From Bacillus sp. AZ43 (GTDB taxonomy: Bacteria; Actinomycetota; Actinomycetes; Mycobacteriales; Geodermatophilaceae), in NCBI GenBank assembly GCA_004570425.1, contig SPQJ01000039.1, forward strand, positions 1 to 41,472: DNA of 41,472 nucleotides, in the 5' to 3' direction. Every line of letters starts with the position of its first letter. Position 1 is the stretch's first letter. The notes beneath the pieces were generated by a model. The model made no database searches, was not told where the DNA came from, and saw only the letters and a program-made list of their open reading frames with translations. The position numbers and the translations under genes were made by a program. Positions 16,830-23,944 of this stretch are shown piece after piece.

Positions 16830-17887
16830 GGGAGGAGCACCTCGAGAGCGGTCTGCGGGGAGCGGACGAGCTGGCGGCTCAGCTGCAGCAGCGCGAGGGA
16901 GTGGCTGCTCACCTCCACGGCCTGCATCGCGGTCATGGTCAACCGGTGGAGGAGGAACATCCCCGCGTAGCGCATCCACGCCGCCATCTCCTCGTCGGCG
17001 CTGCCACCCCCGTCCGGGCCCGTCCGCGCGTCGCGGTAGGCGTCCAGCAGCGCGGTCAGCTCGGCGCGCAGGTGCGGCAGCGGCGGCTGCGCCGTGTCGA
17101 TCCAGCCGGCGAGGCCACTGCTCGCGCTGACCCGCATCGTCCGCAACCAGGTGACCAGGTAGTCGCCCACGGCGCTGCCGACGTCCCAGCGGGCATCCCC
17201 CCGTCCGGCGCACTCCCAGTCGATGAGCCGGACGGGCGACGGCGCGTCGCAGAGGACGTTGTCGGACTTCACGTCGCCGTGGATCACGGTGTCCTGCCGC
17301 CAGCCCTCGGCGACGGCGCCCAGGTCGTCGAGCAGGTCACCGCGGTGGATGCGGACCACGATCTCGCGGTATCCGGGCGGGTAGAGGGTGACCGAGCGGG
17401 GGGTCGGACGCGACCAGCTCCGCAGCGCGGGCCCCACGTGGTCGACGACCGGCAGGTCGGCGGTGACGGCGCGGCCGCCGTCGTGCAGCGCCGCCAGGGC
17501 GCGGCCCAGGGCGGCGGCGCGCGCCGGGTCGCTGCCGCCACGCGCCCGGCGCGCCTCGTCGAGCGGGACCGCGGGGGCCAGGCCCTCCACCACGAGCAGG
17601 CGGCGCTCCCGGTCGACCGCCAGCAGCGCGGGCATCAGCGGGCGCACCGACGGCACCGCGGACAGGCGGCGCATCCGGTCGCCCTCCCCTGGCACGTCGG
17701 CGGTCCAGGTGCCGGCCGCGTCGCGCCGTGCCTGCTTGACGAACAGGACCCGCCCGTCGTCCAGGGTCACCAGCGCGCACGCGCTGCGCTGCTGGATGCG
17801 GGTGACGGAGGCGATGTCGGCGTCCGCGAGCAGTCCGTGCTCGCGCAGCACGACGCGCAGGTCGTCCGCGGCGGGGTCCGTGGGCAT
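16826..17887 (-). CDS. APH-family phosphotransferase, presumed RiPP Ser/Thr kinase
   Basis: 353 residues from ATG 17887; a GTG at 17956 is an alternative start. It has an APH/choline-kinase fold: VLFVKQ contains the ATP-anchoring Lys51, VIHGDVKSDNVL at about 201–212 is the catalytic loop (Asp205, Asn210), and LIDWECAGRGDARWDVG holds the metal-binding Asp223. All key residues are intact, unlike the kinase-like protein two genes downstream. In class V lanthipeptide pathways such a kinase phosphorylates Ser/Thr of the precursor before elimination. It is the first enzyme gene after the precursors, separated from them by a hairpin that may lower its expression relative to the peptide. Confidence 0.87.
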   Translation of the reverse strand: MPTDPAADDLRVVLREHGLLADADIASVTRIQQRSACALVTLDDGRVLFVKQARRDAAGTWTADVPGEGDRMRRLSAVPSVRPLMPALLAVDRERRLLVVEGLAPAVPLDEARRARGGSDPARAAALGRALAALHDGGRAVTADLPVVDHVGPALRSWSRPTPRSVTLYPPGYREIVVRIHRGDLLDDLGAVAEGWRQDTVIHGDVKSDNVLCDAPSPVRLIDWECAGRGDARWDVGSAVGDYLVTWLRTMRVSASSGLAGWIDTAQPPLPHLRAELTALLDAYRDARTGPDGGGSADEEMAAWMRYAGMFLLHRLTMTAMQAVEVSSHSLALLQLSRQLVRSPQTALEVLLP

Positions 17888-17932
17888 GGGGGCTCCGAGG
17901 GGATGTCGGGTGGTCGAGGGGCGTCGTCCGCG

Positions 17933-17966
17933 GTCACCGGCGGGGTCGGTCGTCACCGCCGGTGAC
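17933..17966 (-). terminator. Hairpin between precursor 1 and the kinase gene (attenuator)
   Basis: A perfect 11-bp inverted repeat, GTCACCGGCGG and CCGCCGGTGAC, with a 12-nt loop, about 20 nt downstream of the precursor 1 stop. There is no T-tract, which is common in actinobacteria. It probably acts as a partial terminator or 3'-stabiliser so that precursor mRNA exceeds enzyme mRNA. Confidence 0.55.
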
Positions 17967-17986
17967 CGGTCGCTGGACGGAGCGGC

Positions 17987-18157
17987 TCAGCACTCGTAGG
18001 CGTAGGTCGCCGCCACGAGGGCCGGGCAGTAGGCGATCGAGAGCGTGACCGGGGACACGTGGTCGTGGGTGTCGGGCTCGACGTCGGCGCGCTCGGCGGC
18101 CTGCACCTCGAACTCGGCGCGGTCCGGGCCGTCCCCGAACAGTGCTTCAGCGGACAT
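17987..18157 (-). CDS. RiPP precursor peptide 1 (putative class V lanthipeptide)
   Basis: 56 residues, with a strong GAGGAGG ribosome site 5 nt before the ATG. The N-terminal leader is acidic and begins MSAEALFGDG, identical at 9 of 10 positions to precursor 2. The C-terminal part turns hydrophobic: SPVTLSIAYCPALVAATYAY, then Glu and a final Cys. The shared pattern S-I-x-Y-C-P-x3-A-A-T-Y-x3-C suggests two rings. One is lanthionine-like between Ser40 and Cys44; the other is a six-residue aminovinyl-methylcysteine ring between Thr51 and the decarboxylated Cys56. Ser35 and Thr38 are extra dehydration sites. The leader cleavage site is unknown. A peptide this short, with this context and a duplicated paralogue, is very likely real. 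Confidence 0.85.
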   Translation of the reverse strand: MSAEALFGDGPDRAEFEVQAAERADVEPDTHDHVSPVTLSIAYCPALVAATYAYEC

Positions 18158-18234
18158 GGGTTCCTCCTCGGGCAGCGGCCCGGCCCTTCCGGGCCTGCAC
18201 GGGGAGGAGCAGCCGGGCCGGCCCGCGGATACAC
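18158..18234 (-). promoter_or_regulatory. 5' region of precursor 1, duplicated in precursor 2
   Basis: Reading towards the gene it holds TGTATCC (18228–18234), then GCTCCTCC, a GTG-rich spacer, a GGCCCGG–CCGGGCC hairpin (18177–18195) and the GAGGAGG ribosome site. The same order with nearly the same spacing (71 against 72 nt from TGTATCC to ATG) lies in front of precursor 2. The conserved block probably contains the transcription start or a regulator site. The -10/-35 assignment is uncertain. Confidence 0.5.
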
Positions 18235-18265
18235 GGCACGCGAGCCGGCCGCGGGCGGAGCCGGA

Positions 18266-18313
18266 CACGACCCGGCCCGGTGCGACCGGGAGGTCGCACC
18301 GGGTCGGGTCGTG
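18266..18313 (-). terminator. Strong hairpin terminator between the two precursor genes
   Basis: A 22-bp stem (CACGACCCGGCCCGGTGCGA plus CC, pairing with GGTCGCACCGGGTCGGGTCG plus TG) with one G·T pair and a GGGA tetraloop. It starts 27 nt downstream of the precursor 2 stop. This is the strongest inverted repeat in the cluster. It should end precursor 2 transcripts, implying that precursor 1 has its own promoter. Confidence 0.75.
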
Positions 18314-18339
18314 CGTCGGAGCGAGGTGCAGGGCCGTCG

Positions 18340-18513
18340 TCAGCAGCCGAAGCCGTAGGTGGCCGCGGCGATCGACGGGCAGTACATGATCGAGGCGATG
18401 ACGATCGGCGCGAGGTTGTCCTCGGTCGTCTCCTCGGCCACGGCACGCTCGACGGCGAGCTCCTCGAACTCGGTGCGGTCCTGGCCCTCGCCGAACAGCG
18501 CTTCTGCAGACAT
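18340..18513 (-). CDS. RiPP precursor peptide 2 (putative class V lanthipeptide)
   Basis: 57 residues with an AGGAGGAA ribosome site 6 nt before the ATG. The leader MSAEALFGEGQDRTEFEELA is nearly the same as in precursor 1 and is followed by an acidic stretch. The C-terminal core is about APIVIASIMYCPSIAAATYG plus Phe, Gly and a final Cys. Candidate modified residues are Ser41–Cys45 (thioether ring), Ser47 (dehydroalanine or Ser) and Thr52–Cys57 (aminovinyl-methylcysteine ring after decarboxylation). No double-Gly or other known leader site is visible. It is the first gene of the cluster, flanked on both sides by strong hairpins. The two cores differ in charge: the precursor 1 core has a Glu before the last Cys, while this one is fully uncharged. 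Confidence 0.85.
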   Translation of the reverse strand: MSAEALFGEGQDRTEFEELAVERAVAEETTEDNLAPIVIASIMYCPSIAAATYGFGC

Positions 18514-18591
18514 TGGTTCTTCCTCCTGTGATCTGGCCCCGCCCTGCGCCGGGCACACCAGGAGGAGCGGCCGGCCCCACCCCCGGATACA
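18514..18591 (-). promoter_or_regulatory. 5' region of precursor 2, duplicated in precursor 1
   Basis: Contains TGTATCC (18585–18591), GCTCCTCC and an AGGAGGAA ribosome site, in the same order as at 18158–18234. TGTATCC begins 2 nt from the terminator stem of the upstream mca operon, so the promoter must be compact or overlap the terminator. Confidence 0.5.
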
Positions 18592-18592
18592 G

Positions 18593-18628
18593 CGAGGCCG
18601 GGCCCTCCTGGTGGAGGGCCCGGCCTCG
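18593..18628 (-). terminator. Intrinsic terminator of the mca operon
   Basis: A perfect 16-bp stem (CGAGGCCGGGCCCTCC and its complement) with a TGGT loop, 22 nt after the stop of the small membrane gene that follows mca. It separates the housekeeping mca operon from the RiPP cluster. Confidence 0.8.
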
Positions 18629-18649
18629 GACGTGCGGTCGGTCGCCGGG

Positions 18650-18967
18650 TCAGGCGGGACCGGGGGGATCGCCGCCGCGGTCGGCGTCGCGGCGCGGGGG
18701 CTCGATGGCCCGGGGTGCGCGGCGCAGGTCGTCGAGCAGCTCCGTGCCCGGGTCCGCCTCGAACAGCTCGGCCGGGCTGTCCGGGGCCTGCTCGGTCCGG
18801 TCCGCCGGGTCGAAGCTCGCGGGGACGCGCTTGAGGTGCGTGCTCATGGAGCGCACCAGGAGGAACACCGCGATCAGCAGGACGACGGTCAGCAGCAGGC
18901 CCAGCGGCCCGGACTTGCCGACGTCCTCGGGCGCCTGCTCGGCCAGCACGGCGGCCAGTCCGGTCAT
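18650..18967 (-). CDS. Single-span membrane protein following mca
   Basis: 105 residues, ATG overlapping the mca stop (ATGA). One hydrophobic span at about 22–39 ([20 protein letters not shown]) is followed by [12 protein letters not shown] and an acidic/Arg-rich tail. Small membrane proteins with an 'MxxHLKRVPxSF'-like motif are conserved next to mca in Actinobacteria (an Rv1081c-like position in M. tuberculosis, from memory). Function unknown; translational coupling suggests a link to Mca or its membrane surroundings. Confidence 0.75.
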   Translation of the reverse strand: MTGLAAVLAEQAPEDVGKSGPLGLLLTVVLLIAVFLLVRSMSTHLKRVPASFDPADRTEQAPDSPAELFEADPGTELLDDLRRAPRAIEPPRRDADRGGDPPGPA

Positions 18968-19851
18968 CGCACACCCACCTCGCTGCGGATCCCCGCGAAC
19001 AGGTCGTCCTCCGGCACCGGGACGTCGACCAGGCTGCGGGCCAGCTCGTAGTCCTCCGTCGGCCACACCCGCTGCTGGGTGTCGACCGGGCAGGCGAACC
19101 AGCGGCCCTGGGGGTCGATCTGCGTCGCGTGCGCGATCAGCGCGGCGTCCCGGACCGGGAAGTACTCGGCGCAGGGCACCCGCGTGGTGACCCGGTGGGA
19201 GATGTCGTGGGCGGGATCCCAGTTGGCCAGCCACTCGGCGTACGGCGACTCGGCGCCGCTCTCCAGGATCGCCTCGTGCAGCGCCTTCGTCCGGGGCAGC
19301 GTGAAGCTCATGTGGTAGTAGAGCTTGCTCGGCTGCCAGGGCTCGCCCAGCTCGGGATAGCGGTCGGGATCGCCGGCCGCCTCGAAGGCGTGCACCGAGA
19401 TCTCGTGGGTCTTGATGTGGTCGGGGTGCGGGTAGCCGCCGCGCTCGTCGTAGGTGGTGATGACCTGCGGCTTGAACCGGCGGATGAGCGCCACCAGCGG
19501 CGCGGCCGCCTCCTCCAGCGGGACCAGCGCGAAGCAGCCCTCCGGGAGCGGGGGCAGCGGGTCGCCCTCGGGCAGGCCGGAGTCGACGAAGCCGAGGAAC
19601 TCCTGCTCGACGCCGAGGATCTCCCGGGCCCGGGCCATCTCCTCCACCCGGATCTGCGGGAGCCGCTCCCACACCTCCGGGCGGTCCATCGCCGGGTTGA
19701 GGACGGAGCCGCGTTCGCCACCGGTGCAGGTCGCCACGAGGACGCGCGCGCCCTCGGCGACGTACTTCGCCATGGTCGCCGCGCCCTTGCTCGACTCGTC
19801 GTCGGGGTGCGCGTGGACGGCGAGCAGGCGCAACTGGTCGGGTTCGCTCAC
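18964..19851 (-). CDS. mca: Mycothiol S-conjugate amidase Mca
   Basis: 295 residues from GTG 19851. It belongs to the LmbE-like/MshB family: AVHAHPDDE at 11–19 provides zinc ligands (His15, Asp18), and [15 protein letters not shown] at 136–150 holds the third zinc His and the active-site region. The length and the [15 protein letters not shown] region fit Mca rather than MshB. It hydrolyses mycothiol–toxin conjugates to GlcN-Ins and a mercapturic acid that is exported. It is divergent from greA, the conserved actinobacterial arrangement. This gene shows that the organism makes mycothiol. Confidence 0.93.
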   Translation of the reverse strand: MSEPDQLRLLAVHAHPDDESSKGAATMAKYVAEGARVLVATCTGGERGSVLNPAMDRPEVWERLPQIRVEEMARAREILGVEQEFLGFVDSGLPEGDPLPPLPEGCFALVPLEEAAAPLVALIRRFKPQVITTYDERGGYPHPDHIKTHEISVHAFEAAGDPDRYPELGEPWQPSKLYYHMSFTLPRTKALHEAILESGAESPYAEWLANWDPAHDISHRVTTRVPCAEYFPVRDAALIAHATQIDPQGRWFACPVDTQQRVWPTEDYELARSLVDVPVPEDDLFAGIRSEVGVR

Positions 19852-20113
19852 CCGACCATTGTCACCCGCCGCGGGCCCGTGGCGGCGGACGGTCGGAGCG
19901 CCCGGCCGGGAAAAGCGCTCGTCGGGCACCCGGTCGGGGGAGAATGTGCCGACGATCACCACGCGATCCGGTAGCGTTCCGCATCTCCGGCAGCCTGTCC
20001 CGGACCGGCGTCGCGTGCGTGCACCGCCGCCGAGCCCGGTGTTAGCTTGGCCGGATCGACCTGCGGCTGCCCCGACCCGGGGCGCCCACCCGAGCACCAG
20101 GAGTACCGCCACC
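19852..20113 (+). promoter_or_regulatory. Divergent mca/greA intergenic region
   Basis: 262 bp without a convincing gene. Plus-strand features for greA are TTAGCTT (about 20042), a possible -10, and CAGGAG about 10 nt before the GTG. On the minus strand, ACAATG lies a few nt before the mca GTG, which would make mca leaderless or nearly so. No hairpin or known RNA element is recognised. Confidence 0.4.
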
Positions 20114-20617
20114 GTGTCCACCCCCACCGACGAGCAGGATCAGGGCGTCTGGCTGACCCAGGAGGCCCACGACCGGCTGAAGGCCGAGCTCGACCAGTTG
20201 GTGGCCGGCCGTCCCGCCATGGCCGCGGAGATCAACGCCCGCCGCGAGGAGGGCGACCTCAAGGAGAACGGCGGCTACCACGCGGCCAAGGACGAGCAGG
20301 GCAAGCAGGAGGCCCGCATCCGCCAGCTCACCGACCTGCTGCGCAAGGCGCGGGTCGGCGAGCCGCCGACGAAGGTCACCCACGCCGCCACCGGCACGGT
20401 CATCACGATCCGGTTCGAGGGCGACGACGACACGGAGAAGTTCCTCCTCGGCTCCCGCGAGATCGCCGGGACGACGGACCTGACCGTCTACTCCCCCGAG
20501 TCCGCGCTGGGCGCGGCGATCATGGGCGCGAAGCCGGGCAAGAAGGTGACGTACCAGGCCCCCAACGGCAGGGACATCACCGTCGAGGTCGTCGGCATCG
20601 AGCCGTTCGTCCCCTGA
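20114..20617 (+). CDS. greA: Transcription elongation factor GreA
   Basis: 167 residues from GTG 20114, preceded by CAGGAG. The N-terminal coiled coil carries the tip acidic motif [15 protein letters not shown] (about 45–59), whose Asp/Glu residues coordinate Mg2+ in the RNA polymerase secondary channel. The C-terminal FKBP-like domain contains [19 protein letters not shown]. It rescues backtracked RNA polymerase by stimulating transcript cleavage. It lies opposite mca, as in mycobacteria. Confidence 0.95.
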   Translation: MSTPTDEQDQGVWLTQEAHDRLKAELDQLVAGRPAMAAEINARREEGDLKENGGYHAAKDEQGKQEARIRQLTDLLRKARVGEPPTKVTHAATGTVITIRFEGDDDTEKFLLGSREIAGTTDLTVYSPESALGAAIMGAKPGKKVTYQAPNGRDITVEVVGIEPFVP

Positions 20618-20625
20618 CGTCGGCG

Positions 20626-20949
20626 ATGGGGGCACGCTCCCGTCAGGCCGAGAACACCTCGTTCAGCTGCGTGCACTGCGCGGCGCCGGTGCCGGCCAAC
20701 ACCGACGGGCACTACCGCAACCACTGCCCGTTCTGCCTGTGGTCGCTGCACGTCGACGACCTCCCGGGCGACCGGGCCAGCGAGTGCCGGCAGCCGATGG
20801 AGCCGATCGGCCTCGTGGAGAAGTCCGGCAAGGGCTGGCAGGTGGTCCACCGCTGCACGGCGTGCGGCCACCGCCAGCCCAACCGGCTGGTCCGCGACGG
20901 CGACGCCCCGGACGACCTCGACCTGGTGCTCTCGCTCCCCTGGTTGTGA
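20626..20949 (+). CDS. RNHCP domain zinc-binding protein
   Basis: 107 residues starting 8 nt after the greA stop, so probably co-transcribed with it. The name-giving motif GHYRNHCPFCLWS is at 28–40. It is flanked by CVHC (15–18) and CTACGHRQPNR (77–87), giving two probable zinc knuckles. Function unknown; the family is small and found in bacteria including Actinobacteria. Confidence 0.88.
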   Translation: MGARSRQAENTSFSCVHCAAPVPANTDGHYRNHCPFCLWSLHVDDLPGDRASECRQPMEPIGLVEKSGKGWQVVHRCTACGHRQPNRLVRDGDAPDDLDLVLSLPWL

Positions 20950-20953
20950 CGTC

Positions 20954-21023
20954 GCAGTGCGGGTGCTGTTGCCGCACGGGCAGTGCTGCAGCACCAGCAA
21001 TGCCGTGACAACACCCGCAATGC
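20954..21023. repeat. 70-bp palindromic repeat, copy B, between convergent genes
   Basis: It runs from GCAGTGCGGGTGCTGTTG to CAACACCCGCAATGC and is centred on CTGCAG. The same length and arm sequences as copy A (3761–3830) are kept, while bases in the middle differ. It lies 4 nt after the RNHCP gene stop and 4 nt before the M3 peptidase stop, again filling a convergent gap. Confidence 0.8.
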
Positions 21024-21027
21024 GCGG

Positions 21028-23088
21028 TCAGGCGGGCACCAATCCCCGGCGCCTGAGCAGCGGGCCGGGGTCGGCGTCGCGGCCGCGGACGGCCCGGAAG
21101 GCGGCCAGTGGGTCGACCGATCCGCCCACCGCCAGGAGCTTGGTCCGGAAGGCATCGCCGTTCTCGCGGCGCAGGCCCCCGTTCTCCTTGAACCACTCCA
21201 CGGTGTCGGCGTCGAGCACCTCCGACCAGATGTAGGAGTAGTAGCCCGCCGAGTACCCGCCGGCGAAGACGTGCTGGAAGTACGTCGTCCGGTAGCGCGG
21301 CGGCACCAGCTCCGACGCCACTCCCGCGTCGGCGAGCGCCTGCCGCTCGAACGCGATGGGGTCCTCGATCACGGTGTCGGGGGTGATCCGGTGCCAGGCC
21401 TGGTCGAGCAGCGTCGCGGCCAGGTACTCCAGGGTCGCGAAGCCCTCGCCCCACAGCTGCGCGGCGTCGATCGCCCGGACGACGTCGGCCGCCAGCGGCT
21501 CGCCGGTCTCCACGTGCCGCGCGTAGTGGGCGAGGACCTCCGGCCACAGCGCCCACATCTCGTTGACCTGGCTCGGGAACTCGACGAAGTCGCGGGGCAC
21601 CGCGGTGCCCGAGAAGCGGGGGTAGGTGACCGTCGAGCTCAGGCCGTGCAGCGCATGGCCGAACTCGTGGAAGAGCGTGTTCACCTCGTCGAGCGTGAGC
21701 AGCGTCGGCTGTCCGGCCGGGGCCCGCGAGACGTTGAGGTTGTTCACGACGACCGGTGCCGTCCCGAGCAGCCGTGACTGGCGGACGAACGAGCTCATCC
21801 ACGCCCCGCCGCGCTTGCCCTCGCGGGCGAAGAAGTCGCCGAGGTAGAGCCCCACGGCGTCGCCGGCCGCGTCGCTCACCTCCCAGACGCGGACGTCGGG
21901 GTGGTAGCCGCGCAGGTCCGGTCGTGGGGTGAACCGGTAGCCGTAGAGCAGTTCCGCGGCGTGGAACACGCCGTCGACCAGCACCCGGTCGAGCTCGAAG
22001 TAGGGGCGCAGGGCAGCGGTGTCGACGGCGTAGCGCTCGGCGCGCACCTGCTCGCTGTAGAACGCCCAGTCCCAGGCGGCCAGCTCGACGCCGTCGCGCG
22101 CCGCGGCCTCCCGCAGGACCTCCGCCTCGGCGTCGGCGTTGGCGACCGACGCCGGGACCATCGACGCCAGCATCGCGTCGACCTCCGCGGTGGTGCGGGC
22201 GGTCGAGTCGGCGAGCACGAGGTCGGCGTGGGTGTCGAAGCCGAGCAGCCGGGCGCGCTCGGCGCGCAGCCGGGCGATCCGCACAGCCACCGGGCCGTTG
22301 TCGTGCTCGCCCGCCGACGCCCGGGACAGCGACGCCTCGAACACCCTGCGGCGCAGCTCTCGGTTGCGCAGCTTGGCCAGCACCGGCTGGCCGCTCGGCA
22401 GCAGCAGCGCGATCACGTAGCCCTCGACGCCGCGGTCGGCGGCCGCCGCGGCCGCGGCGGCGATCTCCTCCTCGGACAGCCCGTCGAGCTCGTCGCGGGC
22501 GGCGACCCGGACGGCGGCGGCCTCGGTGGCCAGCTGCAGGTTCTGGCCGAACGTCGTCGACAGGGTCGACAGCTCCTGGTTGAGCTCGGTGAGCCGCGCG
22601 CGGCCCGCCTCGTCGAGCTGCGCCCCGGCGAGCACGAAGTCGAGGTGGTAGCGCTCGACCAGCCGGACCGCCTCGTCGTCGAGGCCGGCGTCGTGCCGTG
22701 CGCCGTGCACGGCGTCGATGCGGGCGAACAGCGCCGGGTCGAGGTGGATGGCGTCGCTGTGCGCCGCCTCGAGCGGGGCGACCTCCCGCTCGATCTCGCG
22801 GAGCCGCGGGGTGGACACCGACGACGTCAGGTTGCCGAAGACGCTCCACGCGCGGCCGAGCAGCTCACCGGAGCGCTCCAGCGCCACGACGGTGTTGTCG
22901 AACGTCGGCGGCTCGTCCGACCCGGCGATCGCGGCCACCTCCGCGCGCTGCTCCGCCATCCCGGCCAGCAGCGCCTCGCGGCAGTGCTCGGCGGTGATGT
23001 CGGCGAACGGCGGCAGCCGGAAGGGCAGCTCCGAGACGTCGCGCAGCGGGTTGTCAGCGGACACGGCGGGGGGCACGGACGCAGTCAT
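21028..23088 (-). CDS. M3 family oligopeptidase (peptidyl-dipeptidase Dcp type)
   Basis: 686 residues from ATG 23088. The zinc motif HEFGHALHGL lies near residue 474, within a typical M3 catalytic domain that also has FSGTAVPRDFVEFPSQVNEMW and, later, YSYIWSEVLDADTVEWF. Length fits the Dcp/oligopeptidase A group (about 680). There is no signal peptide, so it is cytosolic and probably degrades short peptides from protein turnover. It stands alone, convergent with the RNHCP gene. Confidence 0.92.
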   Translation of the reverse strand: MTASVPPAVSADNPLRDVSELPFRLPPFADITAEHCREALLAGMAEQRAEVAAIAGSDEPPTFDNTVVALERSGELLGRAWSVFGNLTSSVSTPRLREIEREVAPLEAAHSDAIHLDPALFARIDAVHGARHDAGLDDEAVRLVERYHLDFVLAGAQLDEAGRARLTELNQELSTLSTTFGQNLQLATEAAAVRVAARDELDGLSEEEIAAAAAAAADRGVEGYVIALLLPSGQPVLAKLRNRELRRRVFEASLSRASAGEHDNGPVAVRIARLRAERARLLGFDTHADLVLADSTARTTAEVDAMLASMVPASVANADAEAEVLREAAARDGVELAAWDWAFYSEQVRAERYAVDTAALRPYFELDRVLVDGVFHAAELLYGYRFTPRPDLRGYHPDVRVWEVSDAAGDAVGLYLGDFFAREGKRGGAWMSSFVRQSRLLGTAPVVVNNLNVSRAPAGQPTLLTLDEVNTLFHEFGHALHGLSSTVTYPRFSGTAVPRDFVEFPSQVNEMWALWPEVLAHYARHVETGEPLAADVVRAIDAAQLWGEGFATLEYLAATLLDQAWHRITPDTVIEDPIAFERQALADAGVASELVPPRYRTTYFQHVFAGGYSAGYYSYIWSEVLDADTVEWFKENGGLRRENGDAFRTKLLAVGGSVDPLAAFRAVRGRDADPGPLLRRRGLVPA

Positions 23089-23137
23089 CGACGCACATCC
23101 TGCGCCCCCCGCCCGGTGCCGCGGCAGGGGGCCGCCG

Positions 23138-23944
23138 TCAGCGGCTGGCGGTCCGGCCGTAGGTGCGCACGGACAGCGGCACGAAGATCGCGAGGAACAC
23201 CGCGACCCAGATGAACACGTAGAGCACCGGGTTCTGCAACGGCCACGCATCGGGGGCAGGCGCACCCGGCACCACGTTGCCGAACAGCTCCCGGGCGCCC
23301 TGGACGACCGCGGACACCGGGTTCCACTCGGCGAAGGTCTTGAGCACGGACGGGAAGTTGTCGATCGGCACGAACGTGTTCGCGATGAACGTGATCGGGA
23401 AGATCACGATGAAGCTCGCGTTGTTCACCACCTCGGGCGTCCGCACCAGCAGGCCCACCAGTGCCATCACCCAGGACATCGCGAAGGCGAAGACCAGCAG
23501 CAGGAGCACCCCGAGCACGGCCTCGCCGAGCGAGGTGTGGATGCGCCACCCGACCGCGAACCCGGTGATCATCATGACGGCGATGGTGAGGACGTTGAGG
23601 CCGAGATCGGCGACGGTGCGCCCGACCAGCACCGCCGACCGCGTCATCGGCAGCGAGCGGAAGCGGTCGATGAGCCCCTTCTGCAGGTCCTCGGCCAGGC
23701 TGGCCCCGGTGATGGTGCTCCCGAAGATGACGGTCTGGGCGAAGATGCCGGGCAGGAGGAACTCGGCGTAGCTGAGGCCGCCCGGCACCGGGATGGCGCT
23801 GCCGAAGACGTAGCGGAACAGCAGCACGAACATGATCGGCGAGAGGGTCGCGAACACGAGCAGGTCGGGCACCCGCTTGACCTTGATCAGGTTGCGCTTG
23901 GTGATGACGACGCTGTCGGACAACGTCGCGGCCAGCGAGCTCAT
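23138..23944 (-). CDS. ABC-2 transporter permease (DrrB-like)
   Basis: 268 residues, ATG overlapping the ATPase stop (ATGA). Six predicted transmembrane segments. Family landmarks are RNLIKVKRVPDLLVFATLSP near the N-terminus, LAEDLQKGLIDRFRSLPMTRSAV in the coupling helix, NTFVPIDNFPSVLKTFAEWN and PVSAVVQGARELFG. It closely follows daunorubicin/oleandomycin-type permeases. With the adjacent intact ATPase it forms a complete exporter. The substrate is unknown; it lies 5 kb from the RiPP cluster, on the same strand but across several unrelated genes. Confidence 0.9.
   Translation of the reverse strand: MSSLAATLSDSVVITKRNLIKVKRVPDLLVFATLSPIMFVLLFRYVFGSAIPVPGGLSYAEFLLPGIFAQTVIFGSTITGASLAEDLQKGLIDRFRSLPMTRSAVLVGRTVADLGLNVLTIAVMMITGFAVGWRIHTSLGEAVLGVLLLLVFAFAMSWVMALVGLLVRTPEVVNNASFIVIFPITFIANTFVPIDNFPSVLKTFAEWNPVSAVVQGARELFGNVVPGAPAPDAWPLQNPVLYVFIWVAVFLAIFVPLSVRTYGRTASR

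Noticed and set aside
13678-18513. Thioamitide (thioviridamide-like) cluster
   Set aside because: No YcaO or TfuA gene is present anywhere in the window, so backbone thioamides are not supported despite the shared kinase, HopA1 and decarboxylase.
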